10,508 nt of DNA, taken from contig CAZOJJ010000080.1 of assembly GCA_964580105.1 (NCBI GenBank), positions 1 to 10,508 of the forward strand, written 5' to 3'. This stretch comes from CAZOJJ01 sp964580105. Its GTDB lineage: Bacteria > Bacteroidota > Rhodothermia > Rhodothermales > Rubricoccaceae. The position numbers were made by a program, and so were the translations under genes. Below the pieces are notes generated by a model. The model had not been told where the DNA came from. It saw only the letters and a list, made by a program, of their open reading frames with translations, and did no database searches. Below are positions 1-5,353 of this stretch, piece by piece; position 1 is the stretch's first letter; the number at the start of each line of letters is the position of its first letter.

Positions 1-28
1 GGCCGGTGCTCGCGGAGGAGCATCGGCC
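1..28. terminator. Hairpin just beyond the tmRNA 3' end
   Basis: Two 11-base arms surround a 6-base loop (GGCCGGTGCTC and GAGCATCGGCC). They pair fully in plus-strand RNA with one G-U pair, and with one A-C mismatch in minus-strand RNA. The hairpin begins nine bases past the mature tmRNA 3' end, so it is well placed to terminate the leftward tmRNA transcript. Any U-run would lie outside the window, so this cannot be confirmed. It could equally belong to a neighbouring gene to the left. Confidence 0.4.
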
Positions 29-36
29 GCTGGGGA

Positions 37-410
37 GGTGGAGATGCCGGGAGTCGAACCCGGGTCCGAACGGACCTACAGTCCAGGCGTCTACATGCGT
101 AGTCCGCGTATTCAGGGTCTTAGCCGATCCGGCAGGGCCCACGGACGGGGCTTCCGGGCCGGCGCAGGCTGATCGGGATTCGCGCCGTCGGCTCAGCCGG
201 AGCCTCGGGTGCTAGCTCATCTCAAGCGATGCCCCTGAACGTGCTGATGAGCGAGCCCATCCAGGGACAGCTCAGCGGGTGTTACGCCGCGAGCGCGTAG
301 GAATAGTCGTTGGCAACTATTCAGTCTCTCAACGGGGGTCACGGGCGTGTTGAGAACCACCCGGCACGCAGCCTGCCGCACAATCCATCCGTCGAAACCA
401 GAACATCCCC
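37..410 (-). ncRNA. ssrA: tmRNA (transfer-messenger RNA)
   Basis: tmRNA rescues stalled ribosomes: it enters like alanyl-tRNA, then serves as a short mRNA that tags the unfinished protein for proteolysis, working with SmpB. On the minus strand the 5' end starts GGGGATG (410-404) followed by the conserved GGTTTCGACGG. The 3' end closes the acceptor stem with CATCTCC (46-40), and the T-arm is CGGGTTCGACTCCCG (63-49). The tRNA-like ends thus pair over seven bases, with one G-U. An in-frame tag with stop is present (282-314), preceded by AATAGTT as in many tmRNAs. Length, about 374 nt, is normal for a one-piece tmRNA. After the discriminator A (39) the genome reads CCT, not CCA, so the last A must be added after transcription. 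The gene lies 73 bp downstream of the lipoprotein gene on the same strand. Confidence 0.96.
282..314 (-). other. tmRNA proteolysis-tag reading frame
   Basis: Inside the tmRNA, the frame GCC AAC GAC TAT TCC TAC GCG CTC GCG GCG TAA encodes ANDYSYALAA and a stop. The terminal ALAA matches the known end of ssrA tags recognised by ClpXP-type proteases, and the AND start is a common beginning. GCC at 314-312 is taken as the resume codon because it follows the AATAGTT stretch that usually precedes it. Confidence 0.93.
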
Positions 411-443
411 AAAGAACGGCGGCCCGCGCGGTGGCGAGCCGAG

Positions 444-451
444 AACGAATA
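444..451 (-). promoter_or_regulatory. Possible -7 element for the tmRNA
   Basis: TATTCGTT, on the minus strand, is the only AT-rich patch in the 73-bp gap between the lipoprotein gene and the tmRNA. A start about 12 bases downstream would give a precursor with a leader of about 29 nt, suitable for RNase P processing. It matches the TAnnTTTG consensus only partly and no -33 TTG is visible, so this is a weak call. Confidence 0.22.
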
Positions 452-483
452 AATGACTCGGAGAGGCGGCGGTTCCGGGGCCG

Positions 484-951
484 TCAGCCCTCCACCGTTT
501 CCTCATCCCGCTCGCGCGGCGTGCCGAGGACGACGAAGCCCTGCGCCTCGAGCGCCTCGTTCAACTCGGGCAGGATGGCCCGGCGGAGGCCGCTGCTGAG
601 GTAGGCGACTTTGGTGCGTCCGCCCAGAACGGAGTAGCGGTAGGGATGGAAGAACACCCGCACGAACCGGTCGCCGATGGGCGCCACGTCGAGGGCGACC
701 TCCGTGCGCGAGAGCCCCCGGTTCGAAATCAGGCGTGGGGCCGTCGCGACGACGTTGGGGGCCTCGCTCTCCGCCTCTTCCCAGCCGGCGCTGCGGAGGG
801 CCGCCCGGATCCGGGCGAAGGTGTCCGCCCGGCCGGTGTCCGCCTCGGTAGTGAGGCGGACCTCGTAATCCCGATAGAGTGGCGTGACGGAGGGGGCGCA
901 GCCGCCGAGCCCGGCGAGGAGCAGCCCGATCAGGAGCAGAACACGGAGCAT
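484..951 (-). CDS. Small unidentified lipoprotein
   Basis: The 155-residue product starts with a short basic-hydrophobic signal (MLRVLLLIGLLLAG) ending in the lipobox LGGC, with Cys18 as the expected lipidated residue. It should therefore be exported and anchored in a membrane, probably the outer membrane or the periplasmic face of the inner one. The mature part is a mixed alpha/beta domain of about 125 residues with a helical, acidic stretch (residues 38-60) and a beta-rich centre containing RVFFHPYRYS. I do not recognise the family and give no function. The start is fixed by the signal peptide. The reading frame stays open far upstream, but that extension crosses a strong leftward terminator (1012-1056) and is not coding. 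A TATACTCC element 31 bases upstream of the ATG is a plausible promoter. No Shine-Dalgarno sequence is seen. Confidence 0.8.
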   Translation of the reverse strand: MLRVLLLIGLLLAGLGGCAPSVTPLYRDYEVRLTTEADTGRADTFARIRAALRSAGWEEAESEAPNVVATAPRLISNRGLSRTEVALDVAPIGDRFVRVFFHPYRYSVLGGRTKVAYLSSGLRRAILPELNEALEAQGFVVLGTPRERDEETVEG

Positions 952-974
952 GGCGCGGATCCACGAGGAGCCCC

Positions 975-982
975 GGAGTATA
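975..982 (-). promoter_or_regulatory. Candidate -7 element of the lipoprotein gene
   Basis: TATACTCC lies with its first T 31 bases before the ATG, the same distance as similar TAnnTTYC elements in front of other genes in this window. It matches that local pattern with one mismatch. It sits downstream of the leftward terminator at 1012-1056, so the lipoprotein gene would have its own promoter. Confidence 0.35.
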
Positions 983-1011
983 CCGCGGGCCTGTCGCCGC
1001 CGGCAGGGCAC

Positions 1012-1056
1012 AAAAAAAGCCGGGCGGACACGCTCACCCATACGTGTCCGCCCGGC
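1012..1056 (-). terminator. Strong leftward intrinsic terminator with no visible gene upstream
   Basis: Perfect 14-bp arms, GCCGGGCGGACACG (1019-1032) and its complement (1043-1056), surround a 10-base loop. On the minus strand they are followed directly by seven T (1018-1012). On the plus strand no T-run follows, so the direction is leftward. The gene it serves is not apparent. Confidence 0.88.
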
Positions 1057-1221
1057 GTGCAATACGGGCCTCGAAGGCCTCGCATGCACAGGGGGTTCAA
1101 ACGGGAGTCTGGAGGAGGCATCCCAGAGTCCTGGAGCGCTCATTTCCAAAGCGCGTGCCAAGCCGGGAACGTCGGCGCAGCGCAGAAAAAGCGCGGACCC
1201 CATCGAGGCGGTGTGCAGTCC

Positions 1222-1241
1222 CGTGTACAGTGCTGTACACG
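1222..1241. repeat. Operator-like inverted repeat
   Basis: CGTGTACAGTGCTGTACACG has two perfect 9-base arms with a 2-base spacer. The size and the symmetric TGTAC/GTACA cores are typical of binding sites for dimeric regulators, but I cannot name one. As a hairpin in RNA the loop would be too tight without opening some pairs. It lies about 170 bp upstream of the COX24-like promoter. Confidence 0.5.
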
Positions 1242-1266
1242 AATGGGGAGGGCCGGGGAGGCGGGG

Positions 1267-1312
1267 CGGTGAAGAGGCCTCCCAGAGTGCGGTGAAGAGG
1301 CCTCCAAGAGTG
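1267..1312. repeat. 23-bp tandem duplication
   Basis: Two adjacent 23-bp copies (1267-1289 and 1290-1312) beginning CGGTGAAGAGGCCTCC differ at a single base (C against A at the seventeenth position). A shorter related copy, GAGGCATCCCAGAGT, occurs at 1115-1129. Confidence 0.85.
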
Positions 1313-1326
1313 AGAGGGAGGCGAGG

Positions 1327-1344
1327 GCCGGGGGATCCCCCGGC
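1327..1344. repeat. Perfect 18-bp palindrome
   Basis: GCCGGGGGATCCCCCGGC is fully self-complementary with no spacer. No T-run follows on either strand, so it is not a typical terminator. It lies about 40 bp upstream of the promoter of the COX24-like gene. Confidence 0.6.
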
Positions 1345-1385
1345 GTGCGTTCCGCGTGAAGCGACCTCGACGGCCGCCCGACCGC

Positions 1386-1417
1386 TTGGCCCTCCCCGCC
1401 CGGTCGCCGTATGTTTC
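1386..1417 (+). promoter_or_regulatory. Bacteroidota-type promoter of the COX24-like gene
   Basis: TTG (1386-1388) is followed after 21 bases by TATGTTTC (1410-1417). This matches the Bacteroidota promoter pattern of a TTG at about -33 and TAnnTTTG at about -7, with only the last base different. Transcription would start near 1422 and give a leader of about 36 nt before the ATG at 1459. Confidence 0.6.
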
Positions 1418-1458
1418 CGGCCGCCCTGAACGTACCCAACGACGACAACGAGGCTGAC

Positions 1459-1554
1459 ATGCCCTGCGGACGTAAGCGCAAGCGCCACAAGATCGCCACG
1501 CACAAGCGCAAGAAGCGCCTGCGTAAGAACCGGCACAAGAAGAAGAACCGCTAG
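1459..1554 (+). CDS. AURKAIP1/COX24-domain (mS38-like) tiny basic protein
   Basis: The product is only 31 residues, almost entirely Lys, Arg and His. Segments MPCGRKRKRHKIATHK and RKKRLRKNRHKKKNR match the short COX24-like proteins I know from Bacteroidota (the pattern KRKRHK-ATHKRKKRLRKNRHKKK). The domain is named after yeast COX24 and human AURKAIP1, the latter being mitochondrial small-subunit protein mS38, so a role as a small ribosome-associated protein is likely, though inferred. The gene stands alone, with a good promoter (1386-1417) and a terminator directly after it (1609-1639). The start has GAGG (1450-1453) five bases before the ATG, the only spaced Shine-Dalgarno-like sequence I see in this window. 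It is below the size cutoff of most gene finders. Confidence 0.88.
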   Translation: MPCGRKRKRHKIATHKRKKRLRKNRHKKKNR

Positions 1555-1608
1555 CCTTCCCGCGGGAGGCCGGGCTCCGGCCCCGCCTCCGCGTTCGGCA
1601 GTGACGAG

Positions 1609-1639
1609 AAGCTGCGCCGGGGCTCCGGTCGCAGCTTTT
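1609..1639 (+). terminator. Intrinsic terminator of the COX24-like gene
   Basis: AAGCTGCG plus CCGG pairs with CCGG and CGCAGCTT around a GGCT loop, with one bulged T (1629). The stem has 12 pairs and its descending arm runs into TTTT (1636-1639). A second hairpin, GGCCGG with CCGGCC around a 3-base loop, lies just before it, at about 1568-1582, without a T-run. Confidence 0.75.
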
Positions 1640-1685
1640 CGCGCTTGACGCCGTTTCGCCTCCGGCGGAGTCCGGGGCGGCGGCG

Positions 1686-1693
1686 TATTTTCC
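1686..1693 (+). promoter_or_regulatory. Candidate -7 element of the ytxH-like gene
   Basis: TATTTTCC fits TAnnTTYC and begins 32 bases before the ATG at 1718. If it is the promoter, RNA would start near 1698, downstream of the alternative ATG at 1694, which favours 1718 as the start. No -33 TTG stands at the right spacing; TTGACG at 1645 is too far away. Confidence 0.45.
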
Positions 1694-1717
1694 GTGGACC
1701 GACTCACACCCTTCGCT

Positions 1718-2053
1718 ATGCGAGACTCCAACCGTGCGCTCCGCGCTTCCCTCGTGGGCTTCATCGTGGGTGGCGCCACCGGCTTCGTGCTCGGCGTGCT
1801 CCTCGCGCCGGACGAGGGCCGGCAGATGCGCCAGCGCGCGGCCTACCTCCTCGACCAGTGGGCCGGCCAGGTGGCCGGGTTCGTCGAGAAGCTCGGCGCC
1901 AGCGGGCCCGTGAGCGACGCCCGCCAGTCGGCCGACGCCGTCGTGGCCGACGCGCGCGAGCAGGCCGAGGCCCTCCTCGGCGAGGCCGAGGCCCTCATCA
2001 AAGAGGCCCGCCAGCGCCGTGGCGGCGAGCCCCCGCTCCGCCGCGCCTCCTGA
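1718..2053 (+). CDS. YtxH-like small membrane protein
   Basis: The 111-residue product has one glycine-rich transmembrane segment near its N-terminus (about residues 9-28, SLVGFIVGGATGFVLGVLLA) followed by the typical AP-DEGRQMRQR motif of the YtxH family (PF12732). The rest is a charged, Ala/Glu-rich helix likely to form a coiled coil (about residues 35-105), lying on the cytoplasmic side if the usual topology holds. YtxH proteins are general-stress or envelope-associated, with no known enzymatic activity. An in-frame ATG at 1694 would add eight residues; 1718 is preferred because the extra residues fall before the likely transcription start and do not fit the family. The gene ends 53 bp before yaaA and is probably cotranscribed with it, since no promoter or terminator is visible between them. 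Confidence 0.85.
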   Translation: MRDSNRALRASLVGFIVGGATGFVLGVLLAPDEGRQMRQRAAYLLDQWAGQVAGFVEKLGASGPVSDARQSADAVVADAREQAEALLGEAEALIKEARQRRGGEPPLRRAS

Positions 2054-2106
2054 CGCCCGCCTGCGGGCACCCTCCCCTCTTCCTCGCCCTTCTCTCCTGC
2101 GCCTCC

Positions 2107-3015
2107 ATGTCGGTGCGCTTCTCGATCCTGATGCCCAGCGCCGAGGGCAAAGCGCCCGGCGGCAACCCCCTCGCGCCGGACATGTTCGACTACCGCTCGT
2201 CGAACACGTTCAACTACTTCTCCGAGCTCAACGCCGAGCGCCGCACGCTCATCGACGCGCTCCAGAAGGTCATTCGCGAGGCCGACGACGAGACCCTCGA
2301 AAAGCTCTTCGGCGTCAAGGGTGACGCGCTCCAGGAGGCCGTCGACGCCGACCTGGCCATCTACGACAGCCCGCTGATGGCGGCCATCGACCGCTACGGG
2401 CCGGGCGTGATGTACCGGGCGATGGACTTCGCCTCGCTCCCCACCGGTGCCCAGCGGCGCCTCCTCGAAAACGGCGTCATCGTATCGGGTCTCTTCGGCC
2501 TCCTCCGCCCGGACGACCTGATCCCCAACTACCGCCTCAGGATGGATGCGACGGTTGAGGGCATCGGGAAGGTTTCCCGCTACTGGCGGCCTCACGTCTC
2601 GGCCCAGCTCAACGCGCTTCTGGCGGGGAAGGTGGTCTGGAACCTGCTGCCGGGCGCCCACGAGGACGCCTGGGACGACGAGCAGACCTACGCCCGGATG
2701 TACCGGCTCCGGTTCTTCCGCGAAGAGAACGGCGGGCGGAAACCCGTCACGCACGGCGTCAAGGAGCTGCGCGGCGCGCTCGTCCACTACGTCGTCACCG
2801 AGTTGGCCGACGACGTCGAGGCGCTCGACGACTGGGACGCTCCCGAGGGCTTCGAAGTGGATCCCGACGCCTCGGAACTGGACGCGAAGGGCGGCACCAT
2901 CGTGATGGTCTCGGCGCCCGGCTGGGAGGCGCGCCGCGAGGCCCGCAAGCGCGCCCGCGCCGAGGCCGAGGCCGAGCGCCGAGCCCGCCGCGCGGACGAC
3001 GAGGACGAAGACTGA
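2107..3015 (+). CDS. yaaA: Peroxide stress protein YaaA (DUF328/UPF0246 family)
   Basis: YaaA limits damage during hydrogen peroxide stress, in E. coli by lowering free intracellular iron; its fold has been linked to DNA binding. The 302-residue product carries the family signature: an N-terminal ILMPSAEGK segment (residues 7-15) and a central SGLFGLLRPDDLIPNYRLRM stretch, corresponding to the LSGLYGVLRP-DL--PYRLEM region of E. coli YaaA. After it come the conserved tryptophan (YWRPH), a WNLLPGAHEDAW segment and a C-terminal GGTIVMVS strand. It is about 45 residues longer than E. coli YaaA because of a charged tail (last 30 residues, Arg/Ala/Glu-rich and ending DDEDED). The frame stays open upstream to 1645, but that part overlaps the ytxH-like gene and is not coding; the ATG at 2107 gives the natural N-terminus. 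Its TGA overlaps the first heptamer repeat at 3014. Confidence 0.93.
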   Translation: MSVRFSILMPSAEGKAPGGNPLAPDMFDYRSSNTFNYFSELNAERRTLIDALQKVIREADDETLEKLFGVKGDALQEAVDADLAIYDSPLMAAIDRYGPGVMYRAMDFASLPTGAQRRLLENGVIVSGLFGLLRPDDLIPNYRLRMDATVEGIGKVSRYWRPHVSAQLNALLAGKVVWNLLPGAHEDAWDDEQTYARMYRLRFFREENGGRKPVTHGVKELRGALVHYVVTELADDVEALDDWDAPEGFEVDPDASELDAKGGTIVMVSAPGWEARREARKRARAEAEAERRARRADDEDED

Positions 3016-3103
3016 AGCGAGAGGGTCGAAGCGTGACGGCCGAAGCGAGAACGCCACGGCCTGGCGCTGCCCTTCGTACTTCCCACGGCCAACCTCCCAC
3101 TTC
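3014..3103. repeat. Heptamer-phased intergenic repeat between yaaA and udk
   Basis: Three imperfect 14-bp units start at 3014, 3028 and 3042 (GAAGCGAGAGGGTC, GAAGCGTGACGGCC, GAAGCGAGAACGCC). Each splits into two 7-mers beginning GA. From 3069 to 3103 the opposite strand shows the same phasing: read leftward the 7-mers are GAAGTGG, GAGGTTG, GCCGTGG, GAAGTAC and GAAGGGC. The two runs therefore face each other across 3056-3068. A promoter-like TACTTCCC (3077-3084) lies inside the second run. Confidence 0.6.
3077..3084 (+). promoter_or_regulatory. Weak candidate -7 element of udk
   Basis: TACTTCCC begins 30 bases before the udk ATG, the same spacing as other TAnnTTYC elements in the window, but it matches only loosely and lies in a repeat. 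udk may instead be read from the ytxH/yaaA promoter. Confidence 0.25.
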
Positions 3104-3106
3104 CTC

Positions 3107-3745
3107 ATGGCGGTCGTCATCGGCATTGCGGGCGGGTCGGGGTCCGGCAAGACCACGGTCCAGCGCCGCGTCATGGAGCGGTTCGGCCCCGGCCGGATCG
3201 CCCTCCTGGAGCACGACGCCTATTACCACGACCTCTCGCACCTCCCGCTGGAGGACCGCGCCCGGTTCAACTTCGACCACCCGGACGCGCTCGAAACCAC
3301 CCTCCTGGTCGCGCACCTCGACGCCCTTCTGGCCGGGCAGCCCGTCGAGAAGCCGACGTACGACTTCACACGCCACCGCCGGACGGACGAGACGGTCCGC
3401 GTCGAGCCGCGCCCGGTGATCGTGGTCGAGGGCATCCTCGTGCTCGGCGAGCCCGACCTCCGCGAGCGCATGGACATCAAGCTCTACGTGGACACCCCGG
3501 ACGACGTCCGTCTCATGCGTCGGATCGAGCGCGACATCGCCGAGCGCGGGCGGACGCTGGAGGCCGTGCTGGCGCAGTACCGCCGCACCGTCCGCCCCAT
3601 GCACCTCGAGTTCGTCGAGCCTTCCAAGCGTTTCGCCGACGTCATCATCCCGCGCGGCGGCAAGAACCAGGTGGCGACGGACATGGTGCTCGCCCGCGTG
3701 CAGTCGCTGCTGGACGCCGACGCGCGCGCGCCGCTCCACGGCTGA
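3107..3745 (+). CDS. udk: Uridine kinase
   Basis: This enzyme phosphorylates uridine and cytidine to UMP and CMP in the cytoplasmic pyrimidine salvage pathway, using ATP or GTP. The 212-residue length is typical. Walker A GGSGSGKT is at residues 9-16. The nucleoside-site motifs follow: HDAYY (36-40), NFDHPDAL (55-62) and YDFTRHRR (85-92). VVEGILVL (106-113) is the Walker B-like strand, and the lid RRIERDIAERGR (138-149) and PSKRFADVIIPRGG (172-185) complete the family pattern. The ATG at 3107 places the P-loop strand directly at the N-terminus, as expected. Its TGA abuts the coaX stop codon with no base between, so the two convergent genes have no room for a terminator. Confidence 0.96.
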   Translation: MAVVIGIAGGSGSGKTTVQRRVMERFGPGRIALLEHDAYYHDLSHLPLEDRARFNFDHPDALETTLLVAHLDALLAGQPVEKPTYDFTRHRRTDETVRVEPRPVIVVEGILVLGEPDLRERMDIKLYVDTPDDVRLMRRIERDIAERGRTLEAVLAQYRRTVRPMHLEFVEPSKRFADVIIPRGGKNQVATDMVLARVQSLLDADARAPLHG

Positions 3746-3752
3746 TCAGCCG
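3739..3752. repeat. Palindrome over the udk/coaX stop codons
   Basis: CGGCTGATCAGCCG is perfectly self-complementary. Its centre TGATCA is the udk TGA (3743-3745) joined to the coaX TGA read leftward (3748-3746). It can form at most a short 5-bp hairpin, so it is not convincing as a terminator. Confidence 0.6.
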
Positions 3753-4486
3753 CCCGCGAGGAGGCGGACGCCGTCGAGCACGAGCGCCGGCTCGACGCGG
3801 TCGATGGCCGCCACGTGCCGCGCGAGCCAGTCCGCCCAGCCGCCCGTGGCGACGACGAAGGGCCGGGCCCCCACCTCCGCCTCGGCGCGCCGGAGGAGGC
3901 CCGCGACACCGTCGGCGACGAGCGCCGAGAGCCCGGCTTGGATGGCCGTGTGCGTCGAATCCCCGATCCCGAAGGGGGCCGCGGGCCAGTCCACGCCGGG
4001 AAGCTGGGCCGTTTCCGAGGCCAGCGCCCGGCGGAGGAGCGCGGGGCCGGGGGCGATGGCGCCGCCGAGGTAGACGCCCTCGGCCGTCAGCACCTCCGTC
4101 GTGATCGCCGTCCCGGCGTCCAGCGCCGCGACGGGGCGCGCTTCGGTTTTCCCGAACAGGAGCCACGCGGCGGCGGCGGCGGCGAGGCGGTCGGCGCCGA
4201 GCGTGTCCGGCGTGGCGTAGGCCATCCGAAAGGGCAGGGCCATCCCGGCATGGACGACGACGGGCGCGCGCCCCGTCAGGTGGCGCACCGCCGTCGCCAG
4301 CGGCTCGGTCGCCGACGGGACGACCGAGGCCAGACCGGCCCCCTCCACCTCGGCTTCCTCCACGAACGCCCCGAGGCGCCCCGCCTCGATGGCCGCCGTC
4401 GGGAATCGCTCGATGCGCGCCCAGGCCGCGCCGTCGTGCAGACCGGCTTTGACGTGGCTGTTGCCGATGTCGAGGGCGAGAAACAA
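3746..4486 (-). CDS. coaX: Type III pantothenate kinase
   Basis: CoaX phosphorylates pantothenate in the first step of coenzyme A synthesis; it needs a monovalent cation and is not inhibited by CoA. It belongs to the ASKHA fold. With a TTG start at 4486 the product is 246 residues, close to the usual 250. It opens with the phosphate-binding LALDIGNS (3-10). GADR is at 97-100 (Asp99 the likely catalytic base), DAGTAIT at 123-129, GGAIAPG at 141-147 and LPGVDW at 162-167. The frame is open far upstream, but that part is a shadow of birA, and homologues begin two or three residues before the DIGN motif. No ATG is available there. It follows birA by 38 bp on the same strand, a common pairing of cofactor genes. 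Its leader carries TATTTTCG 30 bases before the start. Confidence 0.93.
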   Translation of the reverse strand: MFLALDIGNSHVKAGLHDGAAWARIERFPTAAIEAGRLGAFVEEAEVEGAGLASVVPSATEPLATAVRHLTGRAPVVVHAGMALPFRMAYATPDTLGADRLAAAAAAWLLFGKTEARPVAALDAGTAITTEVLTAEGVYLGGAIAPGPALLRRALASETAQLPGVDWPAAPFGIGDSTHTAIQAGLSALVADGVAGLLRRAEAEVGARPFVVATGGWADWLARHVAAIDRVEPALVLDGVRLLAGG

Positions 4487-4488
4487 GG

Positions 4489-4516
4489 GAAGGCCGAAGG
4501 ACGAAGGGCGAAAATA
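4489..4516. repeat. Heptamer run in the coaX leader
   Basis: Read on the plus strand, 7-mers GAAGGCC (4489), GAAGGAC (4496), GAAGGGC (4503) and GAAAATA (4510) follow one another without gap. In the sense of coaX they read as NNNNTTC units, and the last one provides the TATTTTC of the promoter-like element. The same phasing appears between yaaA and udk. Confidence 0.55.
4509..4516 (-). promoter_or_regulatory. Candidate -7 element of coaX
   Basis: TATTTTCG on the minus strand differs from TAnnTTTG at one base and begins 30 bases before the TTG start. It could give coaX a transcript of its own besides readthrough from birA. No -33 TTG is present. Confidence 0.4.
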
Positions 4517-4524
4517 GAGGGAGC

Positions 4525-5349
4525 CTACCCGTTTGTCCTCCCTCCCCCCTCGTCCGTCGGCGTTTCGACCGTGATTTCGCCCGCGTGGAGGCGGGCTTCG
4601 CCCTGGGGCGTTCCCAGCCGGAGGGCGCCGTCGGGGGCGAGGCCGTGCACGACGCCCTCCACCGGGGCGCGGTCCGTATGGGGGAATGCCACGCGGACGG
4701 TTTCGCCGAGGCCGACCATCCGGGCCTCGAACGTCGCCAGCAGTCTGGCCTCGCCGTTCCTGTGGAGCGCGTCGTGGGCGCGCTCGAACCGATCGAGGAA
4801 CGCGGCGAGGAGGGGGGCGCGGGGGGCGAGCCGGCCCGTTTCCAGCAGCAGCGACGTGGCGCGATCGGCCAGCTCCGGCGGGAAGTCGGCCTGGCCGACG
4901 TTGAGGCCGAGGCCGAGGACGACGGTGGCCGGGCCGTCGCCGAGGCGGCTCTCCAGCAGCAGGCCGCCCACCTTGCGGCCGCCCAGCAGCACGTCGTTGG
5001 GCCACTTCAGCCGGGGAACGAGGCCGGTTACGGATTCGACGGCGTCGGCGGCGGCGAGGCCGGCGGCGAGGGGCAGGAGGCCGAGCCGGTCGGGCGGCAG
5101 GGTGGGGCGGAGGAGGAGCGAGGCGAGGAGGCTCAGCCCCGGCGCGTCGGTCCAGGTGCGGCCGTGGCGCCCGCGTCCGGCCGTCTGGTGCTCGGCGGTG
5201 ACGAGTGCGCCGTCCGGGGCGCCCTCGGTGGCCCAGGCGAGGGCGTCGGCGTTGGTCGAGCCCGTCGCGCCGAGCGCGCGGTGGGTGCGGCCGAAGCGGG
5301 CCGTGCGGAGCAGCGGCGGGAGGTCCGTGGCGAGGGGCGAGGCGGGCAT
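4525..5349 (-). CDS. birA: Biotin-[acetyl-CoA-carboxylase] ligase, monofunctional
   Basis: The enzyme activates biotin as biotinyl-AMP and transfers it to the lysine of the biotin carrier domain of acetyl-CoA and related carboxylases. The 274-residue product shows STN (31-33), the biotinyl-AMP loop GRGRHGR (58-64), KWPNDV (115-120), GRKVGGLLLE (124-133) and GLGLNV (146-151), followed by a C-terminal beta-barrel domain (about 220-270). The N-terminal helix-turn-helix of regulatory BirA is absent, so it should not act as the biotin operon repressor. The ATG at 5349 is the first start after an in-frame TAG only nine bases upstream (5361-5359). Downstream, coaX follows after 38 bp. Upstream lies the divergent helicase gene. 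A TAGCTTCC element only 12 bases before the ATG hints at a leaderless mRNA. Confidence 0.94.
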   Translation of the reverse strand: MPASPLATDLPPLLRTARFGRTHRALGATGSTNADALAWATEGAPDGALVTAEHQTAGRGRHGRTWTDAPGLSLLASLLLRPTLPPDRLGLLPLAAGLAAADAVESVTGLVPRLKWPNDVLLGGRKVGGLLLESRLGDGPATVVLGLGLNVGQADFPPELADRATSLLLETGRLAPRAPLLAAFLDRFERAHDALHRNGEARLLATFEARMVGLGETVRVAFPHTDRAPVEGVVHGLAPDGALRLGTPQGEARLHAGEITVETPTDEGGGRTNG

Positions 5350-5353
5350 GGCC

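Larger units (their letters stand above)
952..1458. other. 507-bp stretch without a convincing protein gene
   Basis: No frame here shows a recognisable protein, although several high-GC frames stay open by chance. From left to right the stretch holds the lipoprotein promoter candidate (975-982), a leftward intrinsic terminator (1012-1056), a CAGAGT-containing repeat copy (1115-1129), a 20-bp inverted repeat (1222-1241), a 23-bp tandem duplication (1267-1312), a perfect 18-bp palindrome (1327-1344) and the promoter of the COX24-like gene (1386-1417). The terminator implies leftward transcription through at least part of it. Confidence 0.7.

Noticed and set aside
37..75. A tRNA gene suggested by the T-arm and acceptor-like sequence
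   Set aside because: There is no anticodon arm nearby. The matching 5' half is found more than 300 bases away, with a tag frame between, which identifies a tmRNA.
1059..1430. RNase P RNA, SRP RNA or 6S RNA in the gene-free stretch
   Set aside because: I did not find the conserved core motifs of RNase P RNA or SRP RNA on either strand, and there is no long double-stranded layout like that of 6S RNA. It remains an unassigned candidate.
952..1779. A long leftward open frame that would extend the lipoprotein to 431 residues
   Set aside because: It crosses a perfect intrinsic terminator and the promoter of the COX24-like gene, and it runs antisense to two genes. The extension is Pro/Arg/Ala-rich low-complexity sequence typical of chance open frames in GC-rich DNA.
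1645..2106. An N-terminal extension of YaaA
   Set aside because: It overlaps the ytxH-like gene in a different frame and is Arg/Pro-rich. YaaA homologues begin near the ATG at 2107.
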